From Mycobacterium sp. GA-1285 (GTDB taxonomy: Bacteria; Actinomycetota; Actinomycetes; Mycobacteriales; Mycobacteriaceae), in assembly GCF_001499905.1 (NCBI RefSeq), contig NZ_LQIS01000012.1, positions 241,474 through 305,473 of the forward strand: a DNA stretch of 64,000 nucleotides, given 5' to 3'. The notes beneath the pieces were generated by a model. That model was not told the origin of the DNA, did no database searches, and saw only the letters and a list, made by a program, of their open reading frames with translations. Below are positions 44,990 to 53,568 of this stretch, one piece after another. Numbering within the stretch: position 1 is the stretch's first letter; each line of letters opens with the position of its first letter. Made by a program: the position numbers and the translations under genes.

Positions 44990-46890
44990 CGGCGCTCGGC
45001 CTCCGAAGAGACATAGCGACGGGGTTGCGGCTCTTCCACGAGATGGGCGAGACGGCCGCGTTCGTCGTCGTCCTCCCACACGCATGCCCGTTCGGCGCCG
45101 TCGTCGAGTTCGTCGTCGGCGGCCAGCAGGTAGCGGTACTGCGGTACCCGGGCCAGCAGTTCGGCGTGGGTGCCGACGTGGGTGATGGTGCCATCCTCGA
45201 GCAGGGCCACCTTGTCGGCGAGCAGCACCGTCGAGGCGCGGTGCGCCACAACGATTCCCGTGACGGAGTGCAGCACGCGGCGCAGCGCCTCCTCGACGAC
45301 CGCTTCGGTGTGCACGTCGAGCGCCGACAGCGTGTCGTCGAGCACGAGAATCTTCGGCGCCGCCAGGATCGCACGCGCCAGCGACAACCGCTGCCGTTGA
45401 CCTCCGGACAGGCTCATACCCTGTTCGCCGATGCGGGTGTCGAGGCCGAACGGCAGGTCGTAGACGAAGTGCGCCGACGCGACGTCGATGGCCTGCGACA
45501 GGTCGTCATCCGAGGCGTCCGACCTGCCGAGCCTGAGATTCTCGGCGACCGACATCGAGAACAGCGTCGGGTCCTCGAACGCCGTCGCCACCGTCTGGCG
45601 CAGGGCGGATAGCGACAGTTCACGGATATCGCGGCCGTCGATCCGAATGGAGCCTTCGGTGACGTCGTAAAGGCGGGACAGCAGCGCGGCCAGCACCGAC
45701 TTTCCCGACCCCGTCGACCCGACGAGCGCGAGCGTCTCGCCTGGCTCGACGGTCACGGTGACATGGCGCAGGGCCCAATTGTCCGAGTCCGGAAACCGGA
45801 ATCCGACGTCGGCGAGTTCCAGGCGCCCGCCCCGCGGCGGTTGGTCGACCCGACCGTCGGTGATATCGATTGGGGCGTCGAAGATCTCGGCGATCCGGTT
45901 GGCGGCGGTGAACGACTCCTGCGTCATCGACAACAGGAAGCCCAGGGAGGCGATCGGCCAGACCAGCGACAGCATCATCGTGATGAACGCGACCAGGGTG
46001 CCCATCGTCACGTGACCTTCGCCGGCGGCGTAGGCGCCGAAACCGAGCACCACGATCAGCGTCAGGTTCGGGATGACCTCGAGCAGCGTCCAGAACTTCG
46101 CCGAGACGGACACCCGGTCGATCTGCGTGTCATAGAGATTGGTGAGCTGTTCGTCGAACCGGTCGTAGACGTAGCCTTCGCGTCCGAAGGATTTCACCAC
46201 CCGCAGTCCGAGTGCGGACTCCTCGACGTGGGTGGCGACGTGGCCCGCCTGATCCTGGGCGAGCCGCGACAACCGCGTGTACTCCTGCTGAAAGTGCAGG
46301 ACAGTCAGTGTGATCGGCACGATCGACACGACCACCACCACGCCGAGCGGCCAGTACATCGCCAGCAGGATCGCGGTCACGATCGTGATCTGCAGGCCGT
46401 TGAGCAACAGGAAGAGCAAGCCGAACGACATGAAGCGGCGAATCGTGCTGAGGTCGTTCATGATTCGCGACAGCAACTGACCGGACTGCCAGCGGCCGTG
46501 GAAGCTCATCGGCAACACCTGCAGCCGGGCGTAGAGGTCCTTACGGATGTCGGCCTCCACACCCATGGTCGCGCGGGCCGCCAGCCAGCGGCGGATGAAC
46601 CACAGCACCGCCTCGGTGACGCCGACGCCCATCGCGGCGGCGCCGAGCAGCCACAGCCCCTGTTGGTCCTGGTGCCGGACCGGCCCGTCGATGACGGCCT
46701 TGGTCATCAACGGAATCGACACCGTGGCGGCGAGGCTGGCGATCGCGACGGTGACCATGGCGATCCAGCGCCCCCGGTACGGCATCAGGTACGGCAACAT
46801 CCGCCACAGGTCCGAGCTGGCGCGTCGGCGTTGCGGTGGCGGGGCGATGGCCGGCGCGGTGCGCAGGGCAGGGACTCCGGAGTGAACCAC
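44986..46890 (-). CDS. ABC exporter half, degenerate-site subunit
   Basis: A 634-residue ABC exporter half with six membrane helices (residues about 35-320) and an ATPase domain: Walker A VGSTGSGKS (near residue 392), canonical signature LSGGQRQ (near 494) and Walker B LVLDDTLSALD, in which the catalytic glutamate is replaced by aspartate. Together with the LSAGQ of the partner this gives one catalytic and one degenerate ATP site, as in well-studied asymmetric heterodimeric exporters. The start is GTG 46890; the first 35 residues are an unstructured Pro/Arg-rich stretch. Confidence 0.92.
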   Translation of the reverse strand: MVHSGVPALRTAPAIAPPPQRRRASSDLWRMLPYLMPYRGRWIAMVTVAIASLAATVSIPLMTKAVIDGPVRHQDQQGLWLLGAAAMGVGVTEAVLWFIRRWLAARATMGVEADIRKDLYARLQVLPMSFHGRWQSGQLLSRIMNDLSTIRRFMSFGLLFLLLNGLQITIVTAILLAMYWPLGVVVVVSIVPITLTVLHFQQEYTRLSRLAQDQAGHVATHVEESALGLRVVKSFGREGYVYDRFDEQLTNLYDTQIDRVSVSAKFWTLLEVIPNLTLIVVLGFGAYAAGEGHVTMGTLVAFITMMLSLVWPIASLGFLLSMTQESFTAANRIAEIFDAPIDITDGRVDQPPRGGRLELADVGFRFPDSDNWALRHVTVTVEPGETLALVGSTGSGKSVLAALLSRLYDVTEGSIRIDGRDIRELSLSALRQTVATAFEDPTLFSMSVAENLRLGRSDASDDDLSQAIDVASAHFVYDLPFGLDTRIGEQGMSLSGGQRQRLSLARAILAAPKILVLDDTLSALDVHTEAVVEEALRRVLHSVTGIVVAHRASTVLLADKVALLEDGTITHVGTHAELLARVPQYRYLLAADDELDDGAERACVWEDDDERGRLAHLVEEPQPRRYVSSEAERR

Positions 46891-46930
46891 TTAGTCCATC
46901 TTCCCATGCGGGGCAACCGGATAACCTCGT

Positions 46931-46993
46931 GCGCCGAAACTGCATTCCAGCAGGAAAATGTCGAGTGGACGCCTGCGCCAATGCAGTTTCGCG
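46931..46993. repeat. CGAAACTG-type palindrome, copy C
   Basis: CGAAACTGCATT (within 46931-46946) and its complement AATGCAGTTTCG (46980-46991) flank a 33-nt spacer in the 113-bp gap between two minus-strand ABC transporter genes. It may separate the two transcription units. Confidence 0.7.
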
Positions 46994-47003
46994 AGAGTTC
47001 GAA

Positions 47004-48884
47004 TCACGCGGCTGCCGCCTCCTGGGTGCCGAACTGGGTCTCGTAGAGCTCGGCGTAGCGACCCCGGTTGGCGAGCAGTTCGAAGTGCGTGCCCCGCTCG
47101 ACGATGCGGCCGTCCTCGACAACCAGGATGAGGTCGGCGGCGCGCACGGTGGACAGGCGGTGGGCGATGACGATCGAGGTCCGGCCGGCGAGCGCCTCGG
47201 CGAGCGCCTGCTGGACTGCCGCCTCCGACTCCGAGTCCAGCGATGCGGTGGCCTCGTCGAGCACGACGACCCGGGACCGGCCCAGCAGCAGTCGCGCGAT
47301 CGTCAACCGCTGGCGCTGCCCGCCGGACAGGCGATAGCCGCGCTCGCCCACCACGGTGTCGAGCCCGTCGGGCATCTCGGCGACCACGTCGACCAGCCGG
47401 GCGCGGTCGAGCGCCTGCCACAGTTGGTCATCGGTCGCGTCGGGCGCCGCGAGCTTCAGGTTAGCGCGGATCGACTCGTGGAACAGATGCCCGTCCTGGG
47501 TGACGACGCCGACGGTGGCCTTGAGCGAGCTGAACGACACCTCGCGGACGTCCACACCGTTGAGCCGCACCGCACCGGAGTCGACGTCGTAAAGCCGGGC
47601 GAGCAGCGACGCGATCGTCGACTTGCCGGCCCCCGACGAGCCCACCAGCGCCACCATCCGGCCAGGCTGCGCCGTGAACGAAATGCCGTGCAGCACTTCT
47701 TCGCCGCCGCGGATGTCCAGCTCGGCAACCTCCTCGAGCGAGGCCAGCGACACCTTGTCCGCAGACGGATAGGAGAATCGGACGTCGTCGAACTCGACCG
47801 CCACCGGACCGTCGGGAATCGTGACCGCGTCACGCTTCTCCCGGATGAGCGGCTCGAGGTCGAGCACCTCGAAGACCCGCTCGAAAGACACCAGAGCGGA
47901 CGCGATCTCGACGTGGGCGTTGGCCAGCGCTGTCAGTGGTGCGTAGAGCCGGGTCAGCAGCAACGCCAGCGACACGATGGCGCCCGCCTGCAGATGGCCG
48001 CCGATGGCCAGCATGCCGCCCAGCCCGTAGACCAGGGCCAGCGCCAACGCCGACATCAGTGTCAGGGAGTTCATGAAGACCGCCTGCAGCATCGCGGTTC
48101 TCACACCGATGTCGCGTACGCGGCCCGCGCGCACCGCGAACTCGCGCGATTCGGTTCCCGGATTGCCGAACAGCTTGACCAGCGTGGCGCCCGGTGCCGA
48201 GAACCGTTCGGTCATCTGCGTGTTCATCGTCGCGTTGTGGGCGGCGGCCTCGCGGGACAGCCGCGCCATGGTGCGACCGATCCGGCGTGCGGGCACGATG
48301 AACAGCGGCACCAGCACCAGTGAGAGCGCAGTGATCTGCCAGGAGATCGACAGCATCACCACCAGTGTCAGCGTGAGGGTCACGAGATTCGACACGACCC
48401 CGGACAAGGTGTCGGAGAATGCCCGCTGGGCGCCCATCACGTCGTTGCCGAGGCGACTCACCAGAGCACCGGTGCGGGTGCGGGTGAAGAAGGCGACCGG
48501 CATACGTTGCACGTGGTCGAACACCGAGGTGCGCAGGTCGAGGATGAGGCCCTCACCGATGGTCGCCGACAACCACCTCGTCACCAGCGAGGTGACGGTT
48601 TCGGCGACCGCCACCGCCGCGATGACCACCGCCAACACCAGCACCGTGCGGGCCGAGCCTCCGGTTATCGCGTCGACGACCTTGCCGGCGAGCACCGGGG
48701 TTGCGACGCCCAGGAGTGCGCCCACGACACTGACCGCGACGAACCCGCGCAGCCGGGGATGGTGACGACGGGCGAAGCGCCAGATGCGACGCAGTAACGC
48801 GGCGTTCAGCAGCGCCCGTAGATCGCCGCCGCGGGCATGCGACTGCCGATACAGCGTCTGCCGTGCGACCGTTTCCATGCTCAT
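47004..48884 (-). CDS. ABC exporter half, probably homodimeric
   Basis: A 626-residue ABC exporter half with six membrane helices (residues about 55-330) and a complete ATPase domain: Walker A VGSSGAGKS (near 420), signature LSGGQRQ (near 526) and Walker B VVLDEATASLD. All ATPase motifs are canonical, so it can work as a homodimer. The start is ATG 48884 (GGTGA upstream); an in-frame ATG two codons later and TTG codons at 48905-48908 are alternatives. It is separated from the heterodimer genes by palindrome copy C. Confidence 0.9.
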   Translation of the reverse strand: MSMETVARQTLYRQSHARGGDLRALLNAALLRRIWRFARRHHPRLRGFVAVSVVGALLGVATPVLAGKVVDAITGGSARTVLVLAVVIAAVAVAETVTSLVTRWLSATIGEGLILDLRTSVFDHVQRMPVAFFTRTRTGALVSRLGNDVMGAQRAFSDTLSGVVSNLVTLTLTLVVMLSISWQITALSLVLVPLFIVPARRIGRTMARLSREAAAHNATMNTQMTERFSAPGATLVKLFGNPGTESREFAVRAGRVRDIGVRTAMLQAVFMNSLTLMSALALALVYGLGGMLAIGGHLQAGAIVSLALLLTRLYAPLTALANAHVEIASALVSFERVFEVLDLEPLIREKRDAVTIPDGPVAVEFDDVRFSYPSADKVSLASLEEVAELDIRGGEEVLHGISFTAQPGRMVALVGSSGAGKSTIASLLARLYDVDSGAVRLNGVDVREVSFSSLKATVGVVTQDGHLFHESIRANLKLAAPDATDDQLWQALDRARLVDVVAEMPDGLDTVVGERGYRLSGGQRQRLTIARLLLGRSRVVVLDEATASLDSESEAAVQQALAEALAGRTSIVIAHRLSTVRAADLILVVEDGRIVERGTHFELLANRGRYAELYETQFGTQEAAAA

Positions 48885-48954
48885 GAATTCACCGTAGAAC
48901 CTCAACAATGAATGAGGTCAACGGCTTCCCGCGCGCGTCTGCGGCGCGTTCCGG

Positions 48955-49085
48955 CTATGCGTCTATGCGGACGAACTGACGGTGCCGGTACTGCTCGACA
49001 CACGCCGCGCGCCGAACCTTGCCGCTGGTGGTGATCGGTATCGAACCGGGCGACACCAGAACAAGATCGGCGACGCTGAGCCCGT
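48955..49085. repeat. Direct repeat, 3' end of FAAL copy 1
   Basis: The last ~130 bases of this FAAL gene closely match the end of the second FAAL gene (51590-51720), including a 32-base identical stretch. The two repeats flank the methyltransferase gene in direct orientation. Confidence 0.75.
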
Positions 49086-50688
49086 GCGAGTGGGAGATCG
49101 CCGACGTGACTTCCCGCTTGACCTCAGCCAGCTTGTCTGCGGCCTCTTCTTCGGAGTCGCCACGCTTCTTTGCCTCGACGATGACCACGAGCTTTTCGGC
49201 CTGACGATCCGAAACCGCGATCGCTGCGCACCGGCCGCGGGTGATCTCCTGGATCGTCGCCTCGATGTCGTCGGGCGAATGGTTTCGCCCGTAGACGATC
49301 AACAGGTCCTTGATGCGGCCGATGACGAACAATTCACCGTCGAAGAAGAACCCCTGATCCCCGGTCCGAAGCCACGGCCCTTCGGGCGTACCCGCCGACG
49401 GAGCTGCGAGCCGTCCTCCGAACGTCGCTTCGGTCTCCTCTGGCTTCTGCCAGTAGCCCAGCGCGACGTTGTCGCCGTGCACCCAGATCTCACCCGTGAC
49501 CCCAGCCGGACATTCAGTCATCGTGTCGGGATCGACGATTCGAACTGTCGGCGAATGCGGCACACCGTAACTGACCAGCGGCGTACCGCCGCCGTTCTGG
49601 CACCGCTCCGCCTTACCGGCGGTCAACTTGTCGGAATCGAACCGGACGATCTTCGGTTTTTGATTCGGCCGTCCGGTGGCCACGTACACCGTCGCTTCCG
49701 CCAGCCCATATCCGGGTCGTAACACCTCTTCGCGAAGGCCGTTACGGGCGAACCGTTCCGTGAAGCGCTTGATGGTAGCGGGATTGATCCGCTCGCTGCC
49801 GCTGCCGATGCCACGGACGCCTCCCAGGTCGAGTCCGGCCATGTCCTCGTCGGAGGTCTTCTTCGCGGCGATCTCGAAGGCGAAGTTCGGCGCGGATGAG
49901 AATGCGTGCTTGTTGCTGGCCAGCAACTGCATCCACCGGGCCGGCCGCTGCAGGAATGCCACCGGACTCATCAGCACGGCGTGGAGCCCCGCCAGGACCG
50001 GCACGAATATTCCGACCATCAACCCCATGTCGTGGTAGAACGGCAGCCACGACACGATGGTGGTGTCCGGCGGCGGCACATTGCCGTCGTCTGCGAACAA
50101 GTCCGCCATCAGCTGCCGGTAATTGACCAGAAGGTTCCGGTTCGACACCATGACACCCGCCGGCGTGCGCGTCGAGCCCGATGTGTATTGCAGGAACGCG
50201 ATACCCGGCCCGTCCTCGCACCCGGTGTAGGAGCCCGTCGGCGCGTCGGGGTCAAGCGAATCGACAGCGACGACTTCAGCATCAGATTCGGTTCTCTTCA
50301 AGGCCTCCGCGACGCTGTCGGTCACCGCCGATGTCGTGAGGACGACGGTGGGAGACGAATCGCGAAGCACCGAATCAACGCGCTCATCGGTGACGCCTCC
50401 CATCGGGACCGAAAGCGGAACCGCAATGAGTCCGGCCTGCAGTGCGCCGTAGAACGCGACAATGTAGTCGAGTCCCTGCGGGGCGGATATCACTGCCCGG
50501 TCACCGGGCGACCCGATACGTCTGAGCGTGTGGGCGACGATCGTTGTCCGCCGGTACAGCTGGGACCACGTCAGGGTCTCGGGGACCCCGTTCCAGTCCC
50601 GGTCGTAGTCGATGAAGGTGAATGCCGTGTCGTCGGGCTGGAAGCCGGCGCGCTCACGGATGATAGCGGCAGCAGAAGACTCGTTCAC
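48955..50688 (-). CDS. Fatty acyl-AMP ligase (FAAL-type FadD), copy 1
   Basis: A 577-residue FAAL, an adenylating enzyme that loads fatty acids onto polyketide or peptide synthases rather than CoA. Features are [19 protein letters not shown] (near residue 167), [13 protein letters not shown] (near 213, typical of FAALs), [12 protein letters not shown] (near 318), [22 protein letters not shown] and ITTSGKVRR at the C-terminus. It is clearly paralogous to the FAAL at 51590 over its full length. It is 5 bp downstream of the methyltransferase gene. Confidence 0.93.
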   Translation of the reverse strand: MNESSAAAIIRERAGFQPDDTAFTFIDYDRDWNGVPETLTWSQLYRRTTIVAHTLRRIGSPGDRAVISAPQGLDYIVAFYGALQAGLIAVPLSVPMGGVTDERVDSVLRDSSPTVVLTTSAVTDSVAEALKRTESDAEVVAVDSLDPDAPTGSYTGCEDGPGIAFLQYTSGSTRTPAGVMVSNRNLLVNYRQLMADLFADDGNVPPPDTTIVSWLPFYHDMGLMVGIFVPVLAGLHAVLMSPVAFLQRPARWMQLLASNKHAFSSAPNFAFEIAAKKTSDEDMAGLDLGGVRGIGSGSERINPATIKRFTERFARNGLREEVLRPGYGLAEATVYVATGRPNQKPKIVRFDSDKLTAGKAERCQNGGGTPLVSYGVPHSPTVRIVDPDTMTECPAGVTGEIWVHGDNVALGYWQKPEETEATFGGRLAAPSAGTPEGPWLRTGDQGFFFDGELFVIGRIKDLLIVYGRNHSPDDIEATIQEITRGRCAAIAVSDRQAEKLVVIVEAKKRGDSEEEAADKLAEVKREVTSAISHSHGLSVADLVLVSPGSIPITTSGKVRRAACVEQYRHRQFVRIDA

Positions 50689-50693
50689 CGCGG

Positions 50694-51560
50694 TCAGACC
50701 CTCCTAAGCGAGATGCGATACAGATTCGCGTGTTCGAGGCGGAACTGCCTGATCGATGCTTCGAGGTACCTCTCGTAGATCGACACCTTTTCCGGACCCA
50801 CGATCTCGACCGCTTGGCTCCAGTTGCTGCGAAGCCTCTCGAGCCACGCCGAGCAGGTGAGTGCGTAGTGTTCCCGATGATTGAGCACCGACCTGATCTC
50901 GAAGAGCTTCTCCGCAGCATGTGCTATCTCCGCGAGCCTCGGGGGATCCGATTCGGGGAAGATGTGCTCAGCTATGAAAAGGCAATCCTCCAAACCCTTT
51001 TGGTCCATGACGACGTTACCCTTGCCGATCGTCTGCAACGCCAGGCCCGATCCCGGATTGAGGCACTCGTAGCACTTCTCGAAGAAACGTCGATAGGCCG
51101 CAACCCTATCTGACCGTTTCCAGCCGAATTTGACGAAGTGCTCCATGGCACCAATCGAAATGGCGGCGTCATACCGTTCGTCGGGCACAAAATCGGCCCA
51201 GTCCGTGACGAGCACTTCCAAACGTGGATCGCCCAAACCTTCCACATGGTGAGCCTGCGCTTCGCTCAGAGTCAGACCGGTGACATGCTGCACGTCATAC
51301 TCGGCAACCATTCGTTGCATGACCGAGCCCCATCCGCACCCGATGTCGAGCACACGCGCGCTTCCTTTCGCGCCGGCTTCGGAAAGCAGGTAATCGATCT
51401 TTCGTTTCTGCGCCGCCGCAAGGTCATCGGCTTGCCCATCCCACAGTGCACACGAGTAGGTCATCGACTCGTCGAGCCAGAGTGAGTAGAACCTGTTGCT
51501 TATATCGTAGTGATGCTGAATGGATTCGGCCGACGCCCCACGCTCGCTTGTTACCGACAT
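50694..51560 (-). CDS. SAM-dependent methyltransferase, CFA/mycolic acid synthase family
   Basis: A 288-residue methyltransferase of the cyclopropane-fatty-acid/mycolic-acid-modifying family. [23 protein letters not shown] (near residue 16) is the family substrate-side motif. [12 protein letters not shown] (near 70) is the SAM-binding loop, with GLTLSEAQ and SIGAMEHF following. It would methylate or cyclopropanate a lipid chain or a peptide-linked acyl group. The ATG at 51560 is preceded by GGGGAGGAA. It is located between the two FAAL genes in one operon, which suggests it modifies their acyl product. Confidence 0.88.
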   Translation of the reverse strand: MSVTSERGASAESIQHHYDISNRFYSLWLDESMTYSCALWDGQADDLAAAQKRKIDYLLSEAGAKGSARVLDIGCGWGSVMQRMVAEYDVQHVTGLTLSEAQAHHVEGLGDPRLEVLVTDWADFVPDERYDAAISIGAMEHFVKFGWKRSDRVAAYRRFFEKCYECLNPGSGLALQTIGKGNVVMDQKGLEDCLFIAEHIFPESDPPRLAEIAHAAEKLFEIRSVLNHREHYALTCSAWLERLRSNWSQAVEIVGPEKVSIYERYLEASIRQFRLEHANLYRISLRRV

Positions 51561-51589
51561 TTCCTCCCCTTCGATTGGTTGGTCCTTGT

Positions 51590-51720
51590 TTATGCGTCTA
51601 TGCGGATGAATTCGCCGTGCCGGTACTGCTCGACACAGGCCGCCCGCCGCACCTTGCCGCTGGTGGTGATCGGTATCGAACCGGGTGCCACCAGAACGAG
51701 ATCGCCCACACTCAGACCGT
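51590..51720. repeat. Direct repeat, 3' end of FAAL copy 2
   Basis: Near-identical partner of the segment at 48955-49085. Recombination between the two would delete the methyltransferase and one FAAL while leaving a functional hybrid FAAL end. Confidence 0.75.
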
Positions 51721-53335
51721 GTGAGTTGGAGATGGCCGAAGCGACTTCCCGTTTGACCGCGGCAAGCTTCTCCGCGACCTCGGCGTCGGTTTCGCCGCGC
51801 TTCTTGGCCTCGATGATGACGACGAGCTTTTCGGTCTGCCGATCCGGAACCGCGATCGCCGCGCACCGGCTGCGTGTGATCTCCTGGACCGTCGCCTCGA
51901 TGTCGTCGGGTGAGTGGTTACGTCCGTACACGATCAGCAGATCCTTGATGCGGCCGATCACGAACAACTCGCCCTCCAACAGGAAACCCGAGTCCCCGGT
52001 CCGCAGCCAAGGACCCTCCGGTGTGCCGGCCGAGGGATCGACGATCCTTGCCTGGAAGGTCGCCTCTGTCTCCTCGGGCTTACCCCAGTAGCCCATCGCG
52101 ACGTTGTCGCCGTGTACCCAGATCTCCCCGACCGTGCCCGCCGGACACTCGATCCTCGTCTCGGAATCGACGATGCGGATCATCGGCGATCGCGGCGCCC
52201 CATAGCTGACAAGCGGTGTGCTGTTGGCGCTTTCGCTACGCTCGGCCTTGCCGACCGTGAGCTTCTCGGAGTCGAATCGCACCACGGCCGGCGGTTCGGC
52301 GCCTACGCGAGTCGCCACATACACCGTCGCTTCGGCGAGCCCGTACGACGGTCGTAACGCCTCCTCCCGCAGATGGAACGGCGCGAATCGCTGAGCGAAG
52401 CGTCGCAGTGTCGCCGGGTTGACTCGCTCGCTGCCGGTGCAGATGGTGAGTACGTCGGAGAGGTCGAGCCCGGCCATGTCGTCGTCCGATGTCCTCCCCG
52501 ATGCCAGCTCGAACGCGAAATTCGGTGCCGCGGTGTATGACTGACTGTGGCTCGCCAGCAGCTGCATCCACCGAGCCGGACGCTGGAGGAAAGCCACCGG
52601 GCTCGTCAAGACCGCCGGAAGGCCCAGCAGAATCGGCGCGCAGATTCCCAGGTACAAACCCATGTCGTGATAGAACGGCAACCACGACACGACAGTTGTG
52701 TTCGGCGGGGGAACCTTGCCGTGTTCCAGGAAGTAGTCGGACGTCGCCTGTTCGAAGTTGGCCAGGATGTTGCGGTGCGACATCATGACCCCGGCCGGCG
52801 TACGGGTCGACCCCGAGGTGTACTGCAGATAGGCCGTACTCTGGTGTCCCTCGCGTCCGGCTCCGGACCCAGGCGCGACGTCCAGGTCGAGCGAGTCGAT
52901 CTCGACAATGGAGGGAGCAGGCCCGTCGACGCCCGTGCCAGCGTGATCGGCCACGACCCCTGACACAGCGGACGTGGTGACAAGGACGGACGGCGCCGCG
53001 TTCTGCAGCACCGACGTCACGCGTTCGTCGCTGACACCACCCAGCGGCACTGCAAGCGGAATGGCGATCCGGTCGGCCTGCATTGCGCCTAGAAACGCGA
53101 CGATGTAATCGAGCCCCTGAGGCGCCAAGATCACTGTGCGGTCACCGACGGATCCGTGATGTTCGAGCTCTCGTGCGACGTTCAGCGTGCGCCGGTACAG
53201 CTGGGACCACGTCAATGTCTCGGCAGCGCCGTCCCAGTCCCGCTCGTAGTCGACGAAGGTGATTGCCCGGTCGTTGGGCTGCAGACTGGCGCGCTCACGC
53301 AGCACAGTCAGGAGGGAGGGTCCGGTCACTCGCAA
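51590..53335 (-). CDS. Fatty acyl-AMP ligase (FAAL-type FadD), copy 2
   Basis: A 581-residue FAAL with [19 protein letters not shown] (near residue 170), [47 protein letters not shown] and ITTSGKVRR. It is highly similar to copy 1; the last 130 bases of the two genes are nearly identical. The start is TTG 53335 (GAAGG seven bases upstream); GTG 53329 is the alternative. It is the first gene of the FAAL-methyltransferase-FAAL operon. Its neighbours suggest it primes the nearby PKS or NRPS with a fatty acid. Confidence 0.92.
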   Translation of the reverse strand: MRVTGPSLLTVLRERASLQPNDRAITFVDYERDWDGAAETLTWSQLYRRTLNVARELEHHGSVGDRTVILAPQGLDYIVAFLGAMQADRIAIPLAVPLGGVSDERVTSVLQNAAPSVLVTTSAVSGVVADHAGTGVDGPAPSIVEIDSLDLDVAPGSGAGREGHQSTAYLQYTSGSTRTPAGVMMSHRNILANFEQATSDYFLEHGKVPPPNTTVVSWLPFYHDMGLYLGICAPILLGLPAVLTSPVAFLQRPARWMQLLASHSQSYTAAPNFAFELASGRTSDDDMAGLDLSDVLTICTGSERVNPATLRRFAQRFAPFHLREEALRPSYGLAEATVYVATRVGAEPPAVVRFDSEKLTVGKAERSESANSTPLVSYGAPRSPMIRIVDSETRIECPAGTVGEIWVHGDNVAMGYWGKPEETEATFQARIVDPSAGTPEGPWLRTGDSGFLLEGELFVIGRIKDLLIVYGRNHSPDDIEATVQEITRSRCAAIAVPDRQTEKLVVIIEAKKRGETDAEVAEKLAAVKREVASAISNSHGLSVGDLVLVAPGSIPITTSGKVRRAACVEQYRHGEFIRIDA

Positions 53336-53531
53336 AAGGTTACCTTCGCCGCCCTCCTGCCAAGCCGAAAGCAGAAAGTTTGGTAGCCGACGGACCGATC
53401 GCCTTCACTAGCAGGGCTGCGGCGACCGCAGCGACCTGCCGTTCTTGACCCGCACGACACTCGTCCGCATCTGGAGCTGACCTTGATCGCGTTTGCCAAA
53501 GGTGCGGCGCGCTACCCCAAGTCCCCTCTGC

Positions 53532-53556
53532 GGACACGCCCCCGCGGCGGTGTGCC
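53532..53556 (-). terminator. Imperfect hairpin between htpG and the FAAL operon
   Basis: GGACACGCC and GGCGGTGTGCC can pair imperfectly around CCCGC, just after the htpG stop on the minus strand. The 233-bp gap (53336-53568) otherwise shows no gene; it probably holds the promoter of the FAAL operon. Confidence 0.25.
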
Positions 53557-53568
53557 GCAACGACGGTT

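Noticed and set aside
37650..45790. Further TTGTCC sequences (37653 and 45779) as GntR operators
   Set aside because: Both are within coding sequence and lack the second half of the palindrome.
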